A stretch of 64,000 bases of DNA from Paracyclopina nana (taxonomy: Eukaryota > Arthropoda > Copepoda > Cyclopoida > Cyclopettidae), in assembly GCA_019096065.1 (NCBI GenBank), contig JAGUCH010000001.1, positions 7,936,001 through 8,000,000 of the forward strand. Reading direction: 5' to 3'. The position numbers and the translations under genes were made by a program. Positions 1 to 14,700 of the stretch are shown in pieces. Under the pieces are notes generated by a model that saw nothing but the letters and a program-made list of their open reading frames with translations, was not told where the DNA came from and did no database searches. How positions within the stretch are numbered: position 1 is the stretch's first letter; each line of letters begins with the position of its first letter.

Positions 1-2792
1 CTCAAAATGCAGCTGCTGAAGTCCGCAATTCGCCGCAGTACGTGTCTTCGTAGCTTTTATTGTGAAGTAGCCCCAAGTGACTTTCTAGAAGCAAGAATAC
101 ATTTTATGCCCACTTTGCATGGCATAAAAGGATCCTACAAATTGCTCGCTGAGTTCACAATTCAGACCTCATCTGGTGAAAATACAGGGCGTCTCGTCCG
201 CAGTCCAGACTGCATCATGCACGCCAAAAATCAGGCTCGACTTGCAGTCGAGAACCTGAGGGAATTCAGCCTTCAATGCGAGATAGCATGAATCATAGAT
301 AGGCGGCCTAACAGCTACATTTTATGCTCCCTACTTTATTGTCTGAAAGACAGAAAATATCCTCAAGGCTGCCTATTGTGGCCTTCTTGTCAATATTAAT
401 TTACTGTAAGAATTTACAGGTCTGTATGCTACTTTACTGCACACTGACGCCACTCATGAAAATTTGCAAGTTTTTGTAGCCCGCATCAAGGTGAGAGAGA
501 GAGAGGACAGAAGTATTTTACGTTAGAAGCACAATCATTTGAATAATTATGGAAGAAAAGGAATGCTGAAATACCTCAGCCTACATTTGACACCAAGAGC
601 TTCTTCAAAACAGATGCAACATTCAACTTTCCAGCAAATCTTACGTTTCTTGGCATAACATAAGCAACAGCAGAACGACATTCCATAGGAATCTTCAGGA
701 TGCCTCAAACTGCAATTGTGCTTTCATAGGAGCATGAGCGCGTCAGATAGGGCACAATTTGTCCACACGAAAAGACACGTTGTGATGCACATAGCAAAGG
801 AAGAAAAGTTGGCCTTATTAAAAGTTGCACACATCGAAAAAGTTCATGCACGACCGTAGTTCAGCTTCAAGACGAACTAATGACCGAAGTGAATAGGGTG
901 ACTGCACTCACACTGGCCAATTTCTCACGGAAATGCTCGAGAATATACACTTGGCTGGTGAAGTCAATTCATTTGGAAGAGACGCAGATAAGGACTCAAT
1001 GATATTCCAGTCGACATCTGGGTTACGAAGATATTTTTTGCACATGCTTCTCAGCACAATAATGTTATTTTGTCCCTTGACACAAATTACTTGAGTAGTT
1101 CTGCTGTGTGCTTCTACCTCTACAGCCGTAGGAAAACTTTTCAATGAGTCGAGTAGGTGCTTGCGGGGTCATCTGTGACCCTACCAGGAGTTGAAAAAAG
1201 TTTCAAAATTGCACTTTTCCACGGTGCATACACTTGAAGGCTGAAAGTACACTTTCTTTCCATATTGCCAGCACAGTGGCCATGAAATATGAATATTTTT
1301 CATAGGTAGCACCCACGTACAATTACAAAAAAAACAGCTGAGAGTGAAAGGGAGGCACTCGCATATTTTGTTCAGTCACAACTGCATTGTCAGCTTTAAA
1401 CCGACATGCAAGGAGAAAAGAAAGCATATCGTCAGTGAATTTTTTGACGTTTCTAGCAATTCGGATTTGAAAATGTAAGCTGTGCTTATGAAAAAACACC
1501 TTTTCATGAAAAAATTCCAAAAACAGCTGTCCAAAAGTGCACCTCATAAATTCAACGTGCATAGGAGAGGCAGGTGAGAAAAATAGTGGTAAAATCCTCT
1601 GATCTTAACGAGACTTGTCAATAAAGGGCAAGAAACTGAGGAAGAATAGATAGCACACAGATAAGGGTTTGGGGCGCGGCTTGCAAAGCAGCGAAATTAT
1701 CTGAAATTTGTGCCGTAAGCGGTGTAGTAGTAAGCTAGCCCAAAGTCTACTCTTGGAATCCAGAGGCTGCAGCAAAAGCTACGGACGCCGCGGCTTCGAA
1801 GCCGCGACATCGTCGCCATTGACAGCCGGCTCGAAGAAAAGAAGCAGCAGTCTTTTCTTGGCTTACACACAAGAAAGTCACAGCTCCAGCTCGGCCGCAA
1901 TTTAGTTATAACAGTGTGTGTGCGCTCCGGCTCTAGCTGAGCTATGCAACAGCAAAAGCTGTAAAATATATCAAGAGTTAAAGTGTCCCCGACCATATTC
2001 TTGGCATCACACAGAAGCTCATGGCTGCTCTAGATAAGGCAATCTTGGCATTATAAGGCCTCAAAGGCCTCTTCAATGTCTTTTTGTGGTTGGCATCATC
2101 TCAATATTCTTCTCGGCGCAGATTGAACAAAGCTTTAACGTAAGCCTTTTTTCCGAGTGAATATTTTTTCCCGAAGGCCGAAGGGGCGGCCTGCTGCAGC
2201 AGGTCGGCCTTGAAATTAGGTTATTATATTAAGCCTAGAAGTTTCAGGGTTTGTGCATTAGGAGATTTAATTAATGAAAGTTCCTTTTGCATAATTATTA
2301 GCGCAGCTGCTCTACTCTACTCGGAGAGAGAGTTCGGCCACACCAAAAAGATTCGTTGAACATCATTAGGCATTCATATTGTAGAGCAGTTGGTGCATAT
2401 ACTATTCATTACTGCAGGCCTCAACGGCAAGATTTAATAACTAGCAAGTAATGTATAGATTCTTGATATGGTCTCTCGCTACTTCCCTCCACGGAAACAC
2501 AAGTTAGACCCCGAAATCAGATCGATGCAGTTATTTGATTACAAACTAGTACTTTCTTGGGAAGCCCAACATGAGCCTCTGATAGAGTATAATGCTATTA
2601 TAGGGAAGCTGTACAAGAGAAAGAACTATGAAATCTTCAAAATTACGTTTCACAGATTTTTACACCACACTTATTCCAATTTTGTGGCGCCTACTCGAAA
2701 TAGTCCTTCCACAGGCCATAATAAAGTGTCTCAATTTTTGCTGAGCACAGGGGGAGTACCTTAGTATAATCCGATCTATATCCCCGGCCATT
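1..2792. other. 5' flank with no supportable gene
   Basis: I see no recognisable coding exon in this stretch. Short open frames occur, the largest at 7-291 (+) and 908-1171 (-), but none matches a family I know and none has convincing splice signals. The minus-strand frame has a protein-like composition and could be a terminal exon of an unseen gene. A perfect 18-base palindrome (CGCGGCTTCGAAGCCGCG) lies at 1789-1806, and a shorter inverted repeat (AAGGCCGA/TCGGCCTT) sits around 2175-2212. The last few hundred bases presumably hold the eva-1 5' UTR, but I cannot place a promoter. Confidence 0.4.
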
Positions 2793-5700
2793 ATGTTACT
2801 GCATTACGTATCTTGTTCCAGAATGAGCCTCATGTCAAATTGGCCCCTGCTTATTCTGGCCAGCCTCTGGATGCTTGGCTCTTGCCAATACAACGTCTAT
2901 CGCCAGGATCCTTTCGCCATTTTGTCACGAACTTTGTTGACATATCAGCATGCGGCTTGCGATGGCCAAGTGCTCAATCTTTTATGTCCAGCCGGAACAA
3001 AGATTTCCATCCAGCTTGTACAATATGGAAGGACGGCGCCCTCATCACAGGTAAGACGATGAAGCCAAAAGTTTATGATGAAGAAGTTGGCCCACATCAT
3101 TTTTATTCTGGCCTTTGTTTGCCCCATCCAAAAAAACTTTTGATCTGGGCAAGGTCACAATACTGCTCCTCCATCATGCGATAGTTTACACTGCATCGTG
3201 CATTTTCGGATATTCAAGCCGGTGGAGAAGGGACGGGTGGCAGCATTTTGGCCACATTTGACCCTTTCGATGCAATATACTAATGAAAAGTCAACAACAT
3301 CTGCAAAATTAGGCTTTGGCTGGCGTAGATGATGGACTCTGGAAATGGACATTGAAGTTGTTTACTTTGCTCAGTCGACTAAGGGTCTGGTGGAGAGAGC
3401 CGTAGAGAGAGTAGTGCAATGTAAATGAAATCCAGCAACGAGGGAACCGTTGGCTTTCATCCATTTAATGTCCTGAATTTGAGTGATCAGATAAAAGAGA
3501 AAAACAGGTCAATATGCGGCTGCTGCCACAGAAAACGACGGTCGGCGGCTGCAGAGTAGAAAAAGTAGTGAGATGAGCACTCGGCTCCAATTTCGCTTTG
3601 TTCTCAGAGACCCAACTTTAGCAAATCAAAGGTAAAAGCTTTTTGCCAAGTCAGATGGCGGGCGAAAACATGCCATTTCAGGCTAGGCAAAAGTAACGCA
3701 AAAAGTAGTAAGTTGAAACTCATGAAACGACCTTCGCACAGAAGAAGGAGAAGAAGTGGTGCGAGTTGCAACAACTCCTAGGGCCCACATCCAAGTTTTC
3801 TTTCGCCACAGTGCTGCTGCTGCTGCTGGGCCTCCCCTTTCTTTTATCGATTCTCGAGTGTTTTATTGGCCTTTTCTCAATGTACGTACTACTTATTGCA
3901 ACAAGGCTGTGCCGCTAGTACTATATGGCCAAACCACTCCCTTTGCAAGTTTTCGATAAAATTATCGTTCTACAGACATTAGCATTCAAGATTGCTGAAT
4001 CCTAGCAAGTAACTTAGGATCTTATGCGCTATATTGCCGAAAAACACTTCCCCCATAGCCACAGCTTTGCCACCTCTGAAGAGGGATCAAATTAAGGGCA
4101 TACACTACTGTGGAGGCCAAAAAAGCTGGCTCTCATTAGCTCCAAGTAGCCAACATCTTCCGCAAGCGTTGCATAGTGAATACAAATGAGCAAAAATCAG
4201 AGGAAACTGCAAAAGTCATTCATTCGTCGGCTCTGAGTTTCAATGATTTCCAATAGTAGGATGTGTCCTGGATAGGATCAGTTTCTATCAAGTTAATGTA
4301 CCAGATCAGGTGAGGCCTAGCTAGCAAGCAGATTTTCAGCCATGTCTAGCTTTACAATGCTGATACAGAACAATTTTGCTGACATTTTATAGTGATGGGG
4401 ACGATGTCACTCAAAATATTATAAACTACGCATAGTGAAGGAAGATTAAACAAAGAGGATTTCGTAAGCTCCAAATCTCTTAGCTGCCTTTTGTTGTTTC
4501 TTCGAGGCCCTTTGATGGGATCCTAATACTTTTTGTACTTATCGAAGAGAAAACCAAAAAGGCCTTCATTCTCCTTTTCCTGGAAGAATTAAATTACATC
4601 AAATATTAACCCTATTTTTTATCCAATTTTTTTGTTCAAGATATCCAATTGGCCATATTTATTATTCAAAGAAAGCCATATTTAAAACTAAAAGCTCGTA
4701 ATATCACATGTGACCAAAAACAAAGAGAAACAAAAATTGACAGATGAACTATATACGATTTGTCCCCCCAGATTTCTTGGTAGATGAGATAATTTAAAAA
4801 AATCTATATTCCACATTGTCTTCAAAGACCTAGCAGCCAATATAGGCTGCCCACATTTTAAAAGAAAAGTCGATAACAAGGCATTTTAAGAGCAAACTCA
4901 AAATACGGCCTAGCGTCAAGTGCCACAGTAAGAACCCTACAGTTTACCCACGATCTCGGTTGTTGAGGGAAGTAAAGATGGCCGGAGGAGATCTACATTT
5001 GCATCAGAGACCCATAGCACAACGAATAATGCGGTATTTTAAAAGGAATTTCGGCCCACGTGAAAAAATGCAGTAGCAGCTTTATCTATCTACTTGAGAT
5101 GTTGAAGAACTACTACAATCAGATTGGGTCTGAATAAATGTTTGCTTTCAGGTTTGTCCACCCATCAGCGAGTATCCTCGAGTATTCAGCGAGAACGACC
5201 TCTTAACGCAAAGTTGCATGTTCCCCGAGGCACTCAAAATTATCGAAGAAAAATGCCATGGCCAAGAAGGATGCAGCATTGTCACAGCTCCAGAGGTCTT
5301 TGGGAGTGGAGTGCTGCCTCCATATCCTTGCCCGGGAGTGCGCAAGTACGTGGAGGTGGCCTACAAATGTAAGCCCACAGTGTTCAAGTCGAAAGTGGTG
5401 TGTCAGGGGGAGCAGTTGAAGCTGAAGTGCGACGCTGAAAATGACACTCGGATTGCTATTTATTCCTCCTCGTTTTCTGCAAGTGGTGGCACACATATCT
5501 ACTGCCCCAGTGATGGAAAAGCCGACTTTGCCTCTGCCTACGAACAACAGGCATGTGAAGAGCAATACGCCACAGAACCAGTAATGAAAATATGCCATGG
5601 ACAGCGTAAGTTCTTTATCTTCACATTTGATAGCCTCTCCTCAAACTTCATAGCTCTCTTTGGAAGGAATAGCTCCCATGACAATTCGGCTGTCATCCGT

Positions 5701-8700
5701 TCCAAGATACATATGATATTTATAGCAAGGCATTGAGATGTATAGGCTAGCATCAGATTGGTATTATGGGGGGCTCAAGGCTTGTACTAGCAGGATATAC
5801 ATACTCCCCCCTTTTCATAGGATGGTTTCAACGAAAACAGACTCGAAGGATCTTTGCAAAAAAAATAATGCTCTTGAAAAAAAAAGTGACTGCAAAAAGC
5901 TATTTTACTTTTCCCATTTAAGCAAGGCAAACCCCGGCTAGAATGCAGTACCATTATCATACAGAACACGGTTAAAAATGAAACGCACTCCCAAAGACTA
6001 TACACGTTTGCATTAAGTGCGCTCTCAATGGTCTCTTGGGCAAAAAAATCGGCCTCAGTTACATGGCATTGCCACAAAGTGGGAAAAACTAAGCACTCAA
6101 ACGAGGCATGGTCTCATAAGCAAAGGCATTCTTACTATCTTTTTGAAATGAGAAAAAGTTTTAATGAGAAATTCCTCATTTTTCTCGTGCCTTTTTGAAA
6201 GAGGCAATTGCACGGCAGTGGAGCGGGTGGCGCGAAAATTGCATGTCATCCGCCTTATCAGCTAATTAGGTCAAAGTATGCCCCAATTTCTCAACTCGGA
6301 AATCTGCTTTGAGTTTTGCGGTCAGGCTTTCAAACAAATCAAGCCTGATTGAGCTAGTTTGTCATCACTACTAGCGAGAGCTTTCCGCAACAGAAGCTAA
6401 CAAAATAACTTCCTGTTGAATTTCTCATATGCGAAGCCAAGTTCCAACGCATCTCAAACAGCTGACTCAATAGTGCTCAGTTAGTGTTAGAATTTCATTC
6501 AACGAATCGTGAGTCAGATGCCAGCAAAGAACTTGAGGAGACGCAGCAGCAGAATGCTATGGAAAAGCTCGCTAACATTCCGAATATGGCGGATGTGAAG
6601 CCATTCAGAGACAGCTCAATTGAATGTGTAATAAATGTACGAAGTAGCTAGTATCTAGCTCAGAGTCCTAGGATGGATGACAAGCTGGAAATTCGTACTG
6701 TCGGATCTTTCATGGGAAAATGGGGTCGACACACTATCCAATATAACAGCCACCGCATGGTTTGCCTTGCATTCTTTCCCTATTGTGTAGACATATTGCT
6801 GCCCCACGTTCTATAAGCATGCAGCTAAAAAAGGCCTGCATGCCGGCCTTGTCAGACGTCAAAACAAAAAAAGATATTATATTTGCTACCTGAAAAAGTT
6901 CGGCTGCTGCCAATTTTTAAAACTGCAGCTCTCTCAATTGCTCAAGCTACATTTCAAAGGAACCGCTCTAAAAGTCACTTTTTAAGTGCATTTCACACAC
7001 AAAGCAAAATTTGCAAGGGAAAAGGCTGAACAAAAGGTCAATTGAAATGCAATGGTTACGCAAGCATCACAGTTTGAAGAATTGAAAGCCTAATAGGTCA
7101 ACAAGAAAGCCAAGACGGCGCGAGTTCAGCCAATGTTTTTGCTACGATTATTTAAATTGGAATCGACACGCAACCACAATCATATCACGTCCCGAGCACA
7201 GAACAATGTACTTCTTTTTCTTTCTTTCTTTCTTTTTTTTAAATCTAGTCATTATGCCCCATATTTATGCAAGATAAAGAAGTGTGGTATTAGAAAGAGG
7301 AGAGAATGCCAAGAATGGAAATCATAGCAAAGCAGTCGCATTATCTTGGTTATAACAAAGATCTAGCTCGCTCTCCGTCTCAAGAAGATTCATATCACGT
7401 TCAAGGATGCTCATAAACGTGGTAACATTGTGAGATTAGTAACCATGCTAGTTTGACACATGAAGGGCAACACCACGAAAGGTCATTCGATGCTCGTTGC
7501 TTCAACGTTGCAGCTTAACGAGGAGAAAACATGCGCATTTCTAGTATCATTATGGTAATACCCCAAAATAAATGATACACACAACGTCTTCTTTTAACTC
7601 TTGATAGATGCTCGACCTTGCCTGATAAGATACAAAACCCTTCGGGCAAAATGGCACCTGAAAGAGATCAGCTGGATGCTTGAGTGGCTTAGCAATAGAA
7701 AGTAATTACATGTAGGGTTAATACGCAGCTTTTTCCCAGCAACACAACGATCGGAAATTCCAGACGTAGTCGCTTTTTCTCAGAGAAATTCAAGGGGGAA
7801 ACAAGCTCTTGTAATCACAGCTAGACTTAAAAGAGGTCGGCGTTTTCTAGCAGGAAAGGGGAAGGTGCACGGGTTCTCAAAATCGATGCATTTGAGAAAA
7901 GTGTTATCGAAAAAGGTGATGCCAATTCGTGAAATGGAGATGCCATGTTTTGTTACGAGAGCTAAAATGTCAGTTTCAAATGTGAAATGTTACTACCCCA
8001 TGTATTAGTCAGGCCACATTATAGTATCAAATTAAGCCGAGGTGAAAATTCTCAAGATTCCCCCTTGGGAGGAAAGCTGTTCCTAATTGTCTCGAAACAG
8101 TCTCCCCGTTTTATGAAGATGTTTTATGACACTCGGCCAATTTTCTTTTAGACCTGCTATTAACCTTTTTCTAAATCCACCCTAAATGCTACGTGAAGGG
8201 AAGATCAAAGGAAAAATGAGCAAGGAAAAAACACACCCACTTGGCACATGATTGAGAGCTTTAGAGCCTGACCATCATCAAAAAGATTAATCATCATCAT
8301 CATTTTACTTGCTGCTGGCCCATAAAAAGCCCATAGCCTCTTTGATTACATATTGTCTCAACATGAAAGGATTCCCAAATAAAGTTTGAGCCAATTAATC
8401 CATCCGCAATATGATGGTATTTCGTACAGCAGCAGGAAAGGAGGAGCAGGCCCTTGGGAAACTGTGCACCCATTGCTACTAAATTAGAGCCTCTTCCCCC
8501 TTTTGTATCCACAATCATCTAGGATGTTCAGTTATCAAGGTTGATGTAAGCTGCAAAAAGTCTTTTTTGAAATGGAAAATACCCAGAAGGATTTGAAAGT
8601 TTACAAATTCTGCAGAGTGATTGACGTTTTATTGAGTCTAGCTTCCTTCCTCTTTTTCGGGGATATACGAAATAGATTTAAAGTACAGTAGGAGTCATGC

Positions 8701-11700
8701 TATGCGTTAAAGGGACGCTTCAGTGATGCCACGCAAATGCTTTGTACAGTAATCAATACTTATGCGCCAAAAGTTACCACGACAATGCTCAAGCCGGGAC
8801 TTGCGTACGTTCTAAATAGAACTTGACTTTTGCCATAACGCCATTGAGCTAGCAACGATGGGATTACGGCTTGATGGATGGGATGTTTAGCAGCTTCTCG
8901 ACTGAAGGCAGATGGGGTTTAAAATAGAGAAGAAATGTTTCGGAGAAATTGCAGGATAAGCATTTTACAAGCACGAATCTCTAATGCATAAAAAGCCGAA
9001 AACTCATGATGAAAAAGAGAGCCCAAGGGGGAGCATCATCACCATTTTTCTCAAGAAAAACATTACTTCCGTACGTCATGTCAGCCGGGTTTTTTTTCTC
9101 GCCCAATTCAGTTTCATGATAGCGCCTTGCACAAAAGTGAGGAAGTTGTGCTTAAAAGTAGTTTATGCCGAGCATACAGCCCAGATCTCATGTCGTAATT
9201 CATGAGACTCTCGCCGGAAAAGAAGGGATTATAAGGGGCCAAGAAGTCGTGACCTTAACTATAAATAGCGCAAAAGCTAGCTAGCAAATGAAAAGAATAA
9301 AAATCAAACCTCAGAAGCACTTCCACTTTAGCTTCGGACAAGTTTGCTTGCAGTTGAAGGTAAAAGATAGACATAATATGCTAGCATTCCAGCAACTTCC
9401 TACATTCACTCCAGCTAAGTTTTTCTATTTACAAAGCCTAGCCAACAATGGAGCCAATTTCTCACTCCTATCTACTGCTACGCGCAATAATGACCGAAAA
9501 GCCTACAGAAAGCAAAGCTGCAGATGCACTGTGAGAAATCCTCTCATACAAAGTCAGCGAAGATAACACTGAGTCTAATGAAAATCATAACCTCTAGGGG
9601 AAAAATAATTCAAAAGAAAATGTGGGCGGAAGATCAATTTATCACACAAGAGCGCAAAAAAGCTGACCTTTTTCTTTGTTTGAACCCCGTCTTAACCCAA
9701 GGCTAGAAAAACGCAGAGCAGTCAATAAAAGTTCGACTCAAATTGAATACGAGGAAGCCATGAATGTCTCGTAAAATTGGCTATTATGGCCTCCGTACAC
9801 ATCTGTTGGCTAACTGGTTACAATTATGAAGTAGTGGAACTCGATCATTAACGGCAAACGAGATAGGGGAAGTGCTAGGAAACCTTGTCTTTGCTCAACA
9901 TAATTGATCACTTTTCCTTCAAAAAATTCCACTGATGTCAAAAGTTGTCAAATCTTTCAAAAGCTATAACGAGAGTTCGGTAGAGAGCTAGCACACAAGC
10001 CCAGATGTGACAGAGATTCTTCCTAGCGCAATTGAAGGGGTAGATGTGAAATAGTCATCAACGAATAATTTTCTTCGTAAAGGAGAAAGTCTACCTGAAT
10101 TAGCTAGTCAATGAATGAAGCTATTCTTGGGTTGCAACTCAAGATGAAAACTTTTTGGAAAACCATTATCTTTCCTCGAAAAGTTAAAAATGAGGAAAAA
10201 GGATGTGGCGTGAGCATTCTGTGTGCATTTGTTACACAACATCTAAAGTGAGAACTTATCCTGGAGCTATGACAAGGATGAATTGCCAAGCTTCGTATTT
10301 TGGAGCTTGGTCCCCGTTTTGAGCTCGAGACTTTGAAGAATGTGCCGCATTTTTGTCCACTGCTACCTTCGCAAAATGTTCCACAATTCCCAATATAGAG
10401 AGTAAGCAGTGAGACCAGGATAGTCTTATCATCTGGGCAAGCAGAGAGGAATCCAGAAAATGTGCTCAAATGCTAGCCGGCAAGGGAAGAAAGTGGCCTT
10501 TTAAATAGATCCCCCACCAACAACTCAGAATACAGCTACAACCAAGGACAGTTGTGCACTTCAGGAACATTTAACTCAGCTATAGAGTACGGCTACAGCG
10601 CAGTGGTGAACTTTGGACAGAATGCTCAAGACCTGTTTAGTGTGAGTGCCAGAAAAAATACAGCCCTTTTAGCCATGGCGCTATTGTGGCAATTTCAGGG
10701 ACAAAAAGTCCAATTAGGATGGGCATAAATTTGCATAAAGTACGACTACGAAGACATACTACTGTGCTTGCAGCTTCCTTTTGTGTTCAAAGAGGAATTT
10801 GAATGACAGTCTCCCATGATAGCTGTGCTCGAGCTTTGAATGTCAGCAAGTTAAGACACCACTTATAAATGTACAGAACGCAGCACAACACCGTTAAGTT
10901 CTCATGAGCAGTGCACGACAGCTAAAAATAGCCCAATTTCGAGCTTACGACCAAAACGGCTCCTTTCGAGTTTCGCAGCACGAACTTGCCCAATTTCACA
11001 TTTTTGCTTTTAGTCTATGTTTTGAAGGCTCAAACTGTTATTTTCACCACACTCTCAGGGGAAATACGTTTGTGCTGAAAAACATTTCCACCAGAATTAG
11101 TCAGCTCGTTTTGCTAGGATGAAAGCATTTTAATTTTTCCAGAAAATCTTCACGCACTCACGACTCCCAGACATTTTGCACTGGGAAGTCAAACTGCAGA
11201 CAAAAGATAACTAAGGTGACACTCGTTCTACCTAAAAAGAAACGAGAGGACCATGTCGATCTGATATGATTTTTATTACATAACGACTCTCTTTCCCCTC
11301 TTTGTTCTTCTCTCCAGCCTTTTTTCGCCAAAACATCAAATGGGGTGCTCGAAGAAAGCTAAAGGCAAACTTTTTGCTGCCTACCAGATAAGCCTAAAGC
11401 CAATTGTTATATCTGTTTACTCATTGTTTTAACGATCAGCCGAGCAGGAAATGATAACGTGCAAACTTTAGACAATAAGAATTTATTTTAAGTGTTGCAG
11501 CATCCATTCATTCAGCAAAGCCTGGCGGCAGCGAGAAAAAGGGTAGGCTGAATTGCAGAAAGATTTTCAGCATGATAAGAGAAAACAGCCACACATTGCA
11601 CTAGCCGGAATTGCAATGTATTGATCACATAGCAGGAATAAAAGCAACCGAGCTCGCTCACTCCATTTGTACCAATTAGAGTCTTGATTCCGTGCAAGAG

Positions 11701-14700
11701 TACAACCTATTCGTAGACGTATCTAGTAGAGTAACTTAATTGTCTCGAAAAATGTAATCTGAGACTGGCTGAGAAAGGAAAACTCGCAGCTAGGCCTTGT
11801 CATATCTACGGCTTAAAATCTACAAAGAAAAAGTTTACTCGTTTCAGCACAACTGAGAAAGGATTCCTTGGGGACCTTTTATGTTGTTATTTTTAAGGGA
11901 AAAAAGTTCACTATAGCCAGCTGCTGCGCAGAATTGTTCTCGTTAAAGAAAGAGCCCGCTACGTAGTAAGAATGTAATTCTACAACCAGAATGTTATTTT
12001 CCTTATTCTGGTAGCATCCTTTTTTTTAAAGTTCTAGTAATTATTCGGGTTTTGAGAAAATGGAGAAGAAAGCAGAAGGAAAGAAGGTAAGGCAATTTGA
12101 TGCCATGGGAGCTCAGTAGGATGTGCGTGATATATGACAACAACTTTTTGGGCTCGAAAGAATCATTGGTATGGCCCAAAACTGGCTACTTCCAACGTAT
12201 CAGCATCCGCCTAAATACCACCGCTCGGTTGTTTCTTTATGAAATTAGTGGGCCACGGGTTGAAAAATGGCCTTTTTGGTTCAGTCACATTCGTTACTCA
12301 GCTCGAAAATGCGGGAGAGGCAGCTTCTTCCTTTTGTGGTAAAAACAAGGCTGAAATTGCTTCGCGGGTTTCAAGGCCAGCCTCCGCTGCAATAATTTAT
12401 TCTGCTTCGCGCAGAATTAGTTGACAAAAGTGTTCTCACCACACCAATTCTTGTTCCACTCCAGTTTTTTTGAGGGGACAACCACACAACTAGAGTCATA
12501 AAGGCTTAATGGATAATTTTACAAGGGGGCTCGCCTCGAATGTAGCAGTAATTTGTGCCCAAATTAAATCAAGCCGTAATAGGGTACGACAGTTTTCTTG
12601 GTATTTTACAAGGGCCATTTTGGCTGAGCAAAAACAATTTTATTGCCATGAGACCCAATGAGACCATAAAATAAGTCAAAAAACCCACACTCAACTAGGT
12701 CGCATTGGCGGTCTCCGAGGTCATATTTGTTCCCGGCTGAGCACCACGCGTGACGCGACTCAAAATCAGGTAATTTTTAATGCCACAAAAACCTATGATG
12801 GCAAATGGATGGCGAGGAGAGAAGAGGCCAAACAAAAAAGACTAGCGATTCTGGTTGTAAGGCTTTCACCAATTACGAGTGGCGAATACCACTTGTAAAG
12901 CAGTGAAAAAGAAAAGCTAGGAAGGCAGTTTGTTGGCATTCATTTCTCTTTTGGCAAAAGGAGGGAAAACCTACTGAGCCGAAACGAGAACAGGAGATAT
13001 AGCAAAAAGAGCTTTTTACCTGATTTAACCCGAAAAAAGCCACTCTCCACAATAGTGGCAGCATCAGAAACGACTTCATTTTAATGAAGAAAAGCAACCG
13101 CCATAATTGAGTAGGCCATTAATATTAAAAAAGAGTAGCTGGCAGAAACATCATAAAAAGGCTTATGGTGGCCCGAATGGTGGAGATGCCAACAAGATAT
13201 GTTTGGTTGGCTGTTGTTTTCTCGCGCATAGAAATGATTTGATGATGCTCAGATCCACTGTCAAAAGTTGCAGGCTTGTCCTTTCCTTGGCATCTTGCAA
13301 AAGAGCTCGCATAACTAAAACTGCCATTATTCTGCTTTATGTAATACCGCCATGAAAATATTTCTTTTCCTCAATGCAGCAAAAAAGAAGGTGTGGGGCA
13401 TAAATTTCCAACTTTTGGATTGTTGCCACTGACACTTGGAAACGATCCTGTGTTCCAAAACTTTATTGCACAGATTGGTTTTTCTGAAAATATGCTAGGC
13501 CTCAAATTAATCAATGTATAATGAAAGCTCTTCGCATGCAAGGCATAATGAACTGCCTTTCCAGAAGCTTTATCCTGTCCTATGAGAAAGTAAGGGAAAA
13601 AAGACATCGAGCTTCTTAGCATCTAGTGACTCTTACATTATGCTTGCTCATGTTGGTGTAGAAAATGTGATCATTGGTTTTGGCTCCATTCAAGCAATTC
13701 TTACAATAACGTTAGGCTGCATACATTGGATGCACTGCAGTGGACTACAGAGCTGGAGATACTCTCCTAAATACAATAACGTGCCTAGAACATATTGTTA
13801 GAAAGCATCACGCGCTTTGCTGTTGGAATTTCGGTTTTGCTGCAGCAATTGACGAGGCCAAAATCTGGAGCACCAATGCAAAACTATTTTGAAATGAAAA
13901 GTACACACACGAGAAACTGATAGCAAAGGAAAGAGCTTTTTCTGATATGAAATTGAGTTCGGATCCACTTATCTAACCGCCGGGATTACCAATAACTTTC
14001 AGCATAGCCATCTTATGCAATCGTGGATACTTCCGTCGGCAAAAAGGTTAGCTTTGGTTGGCAAGTGGCGCATAATTATTAGACAGAATGACCTGGTTAT
14101 CAAGAGGAAAAAAGGCATAGAAGAAGGGTGTATTTAAAACTGCCGTAATAACATTTTGGCTTCCCTTCTCTCTACACCATATTTCGAAGTCGTTTATCAA
14201 AGTTGTAACAGCAATGTTGCTGCATTCTTGCGCCAGTGCCATGCTTTCCATAGAAGGATCATCCATATGAAATAAATCTGGAACAAAAACATATGGAAGG
14301 GACGGACCAAGGTAGGATTTTTCAGCAGGTTGTGATAATGGTACTGAATAGGAAACTCGATAGAAAGAAAGGGTAATGCTCTTTTCCCGCGTCGCGTGTT
14401 TAGCTGAGCTAGAACGTACGGATTTGTGCTTAAATCATCCTTGACAAAATGTAGGTTACAACGTGTTTTATGATAATTTATGCAACCAAAGCTTCTTAAT
14501 TGAAGCCAAACAAATTGAGCTTTCAAAAGGCAGTAAAGCGGTAAATGATGGAAAAACGCAGGAAAAAGGGCTGCCTTCGCCATTCCTGTAATTTCATTGC
14601 GAAAGCAAGAAAACAACTGAGCTATTTACATTTCCCCCATAAAAACAACAAGGCAGCTAGCTAGCAGCAAGGGCCTCGCGATAAGAAAGATACATTTTCA

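Noticed and set aside
10104..10469. 121-codon minus-strand frame in eva-1 intron 2
   Set aside because: No recognisable motif or splice context. A frame of this length is expected by chance in 9.5 kb.
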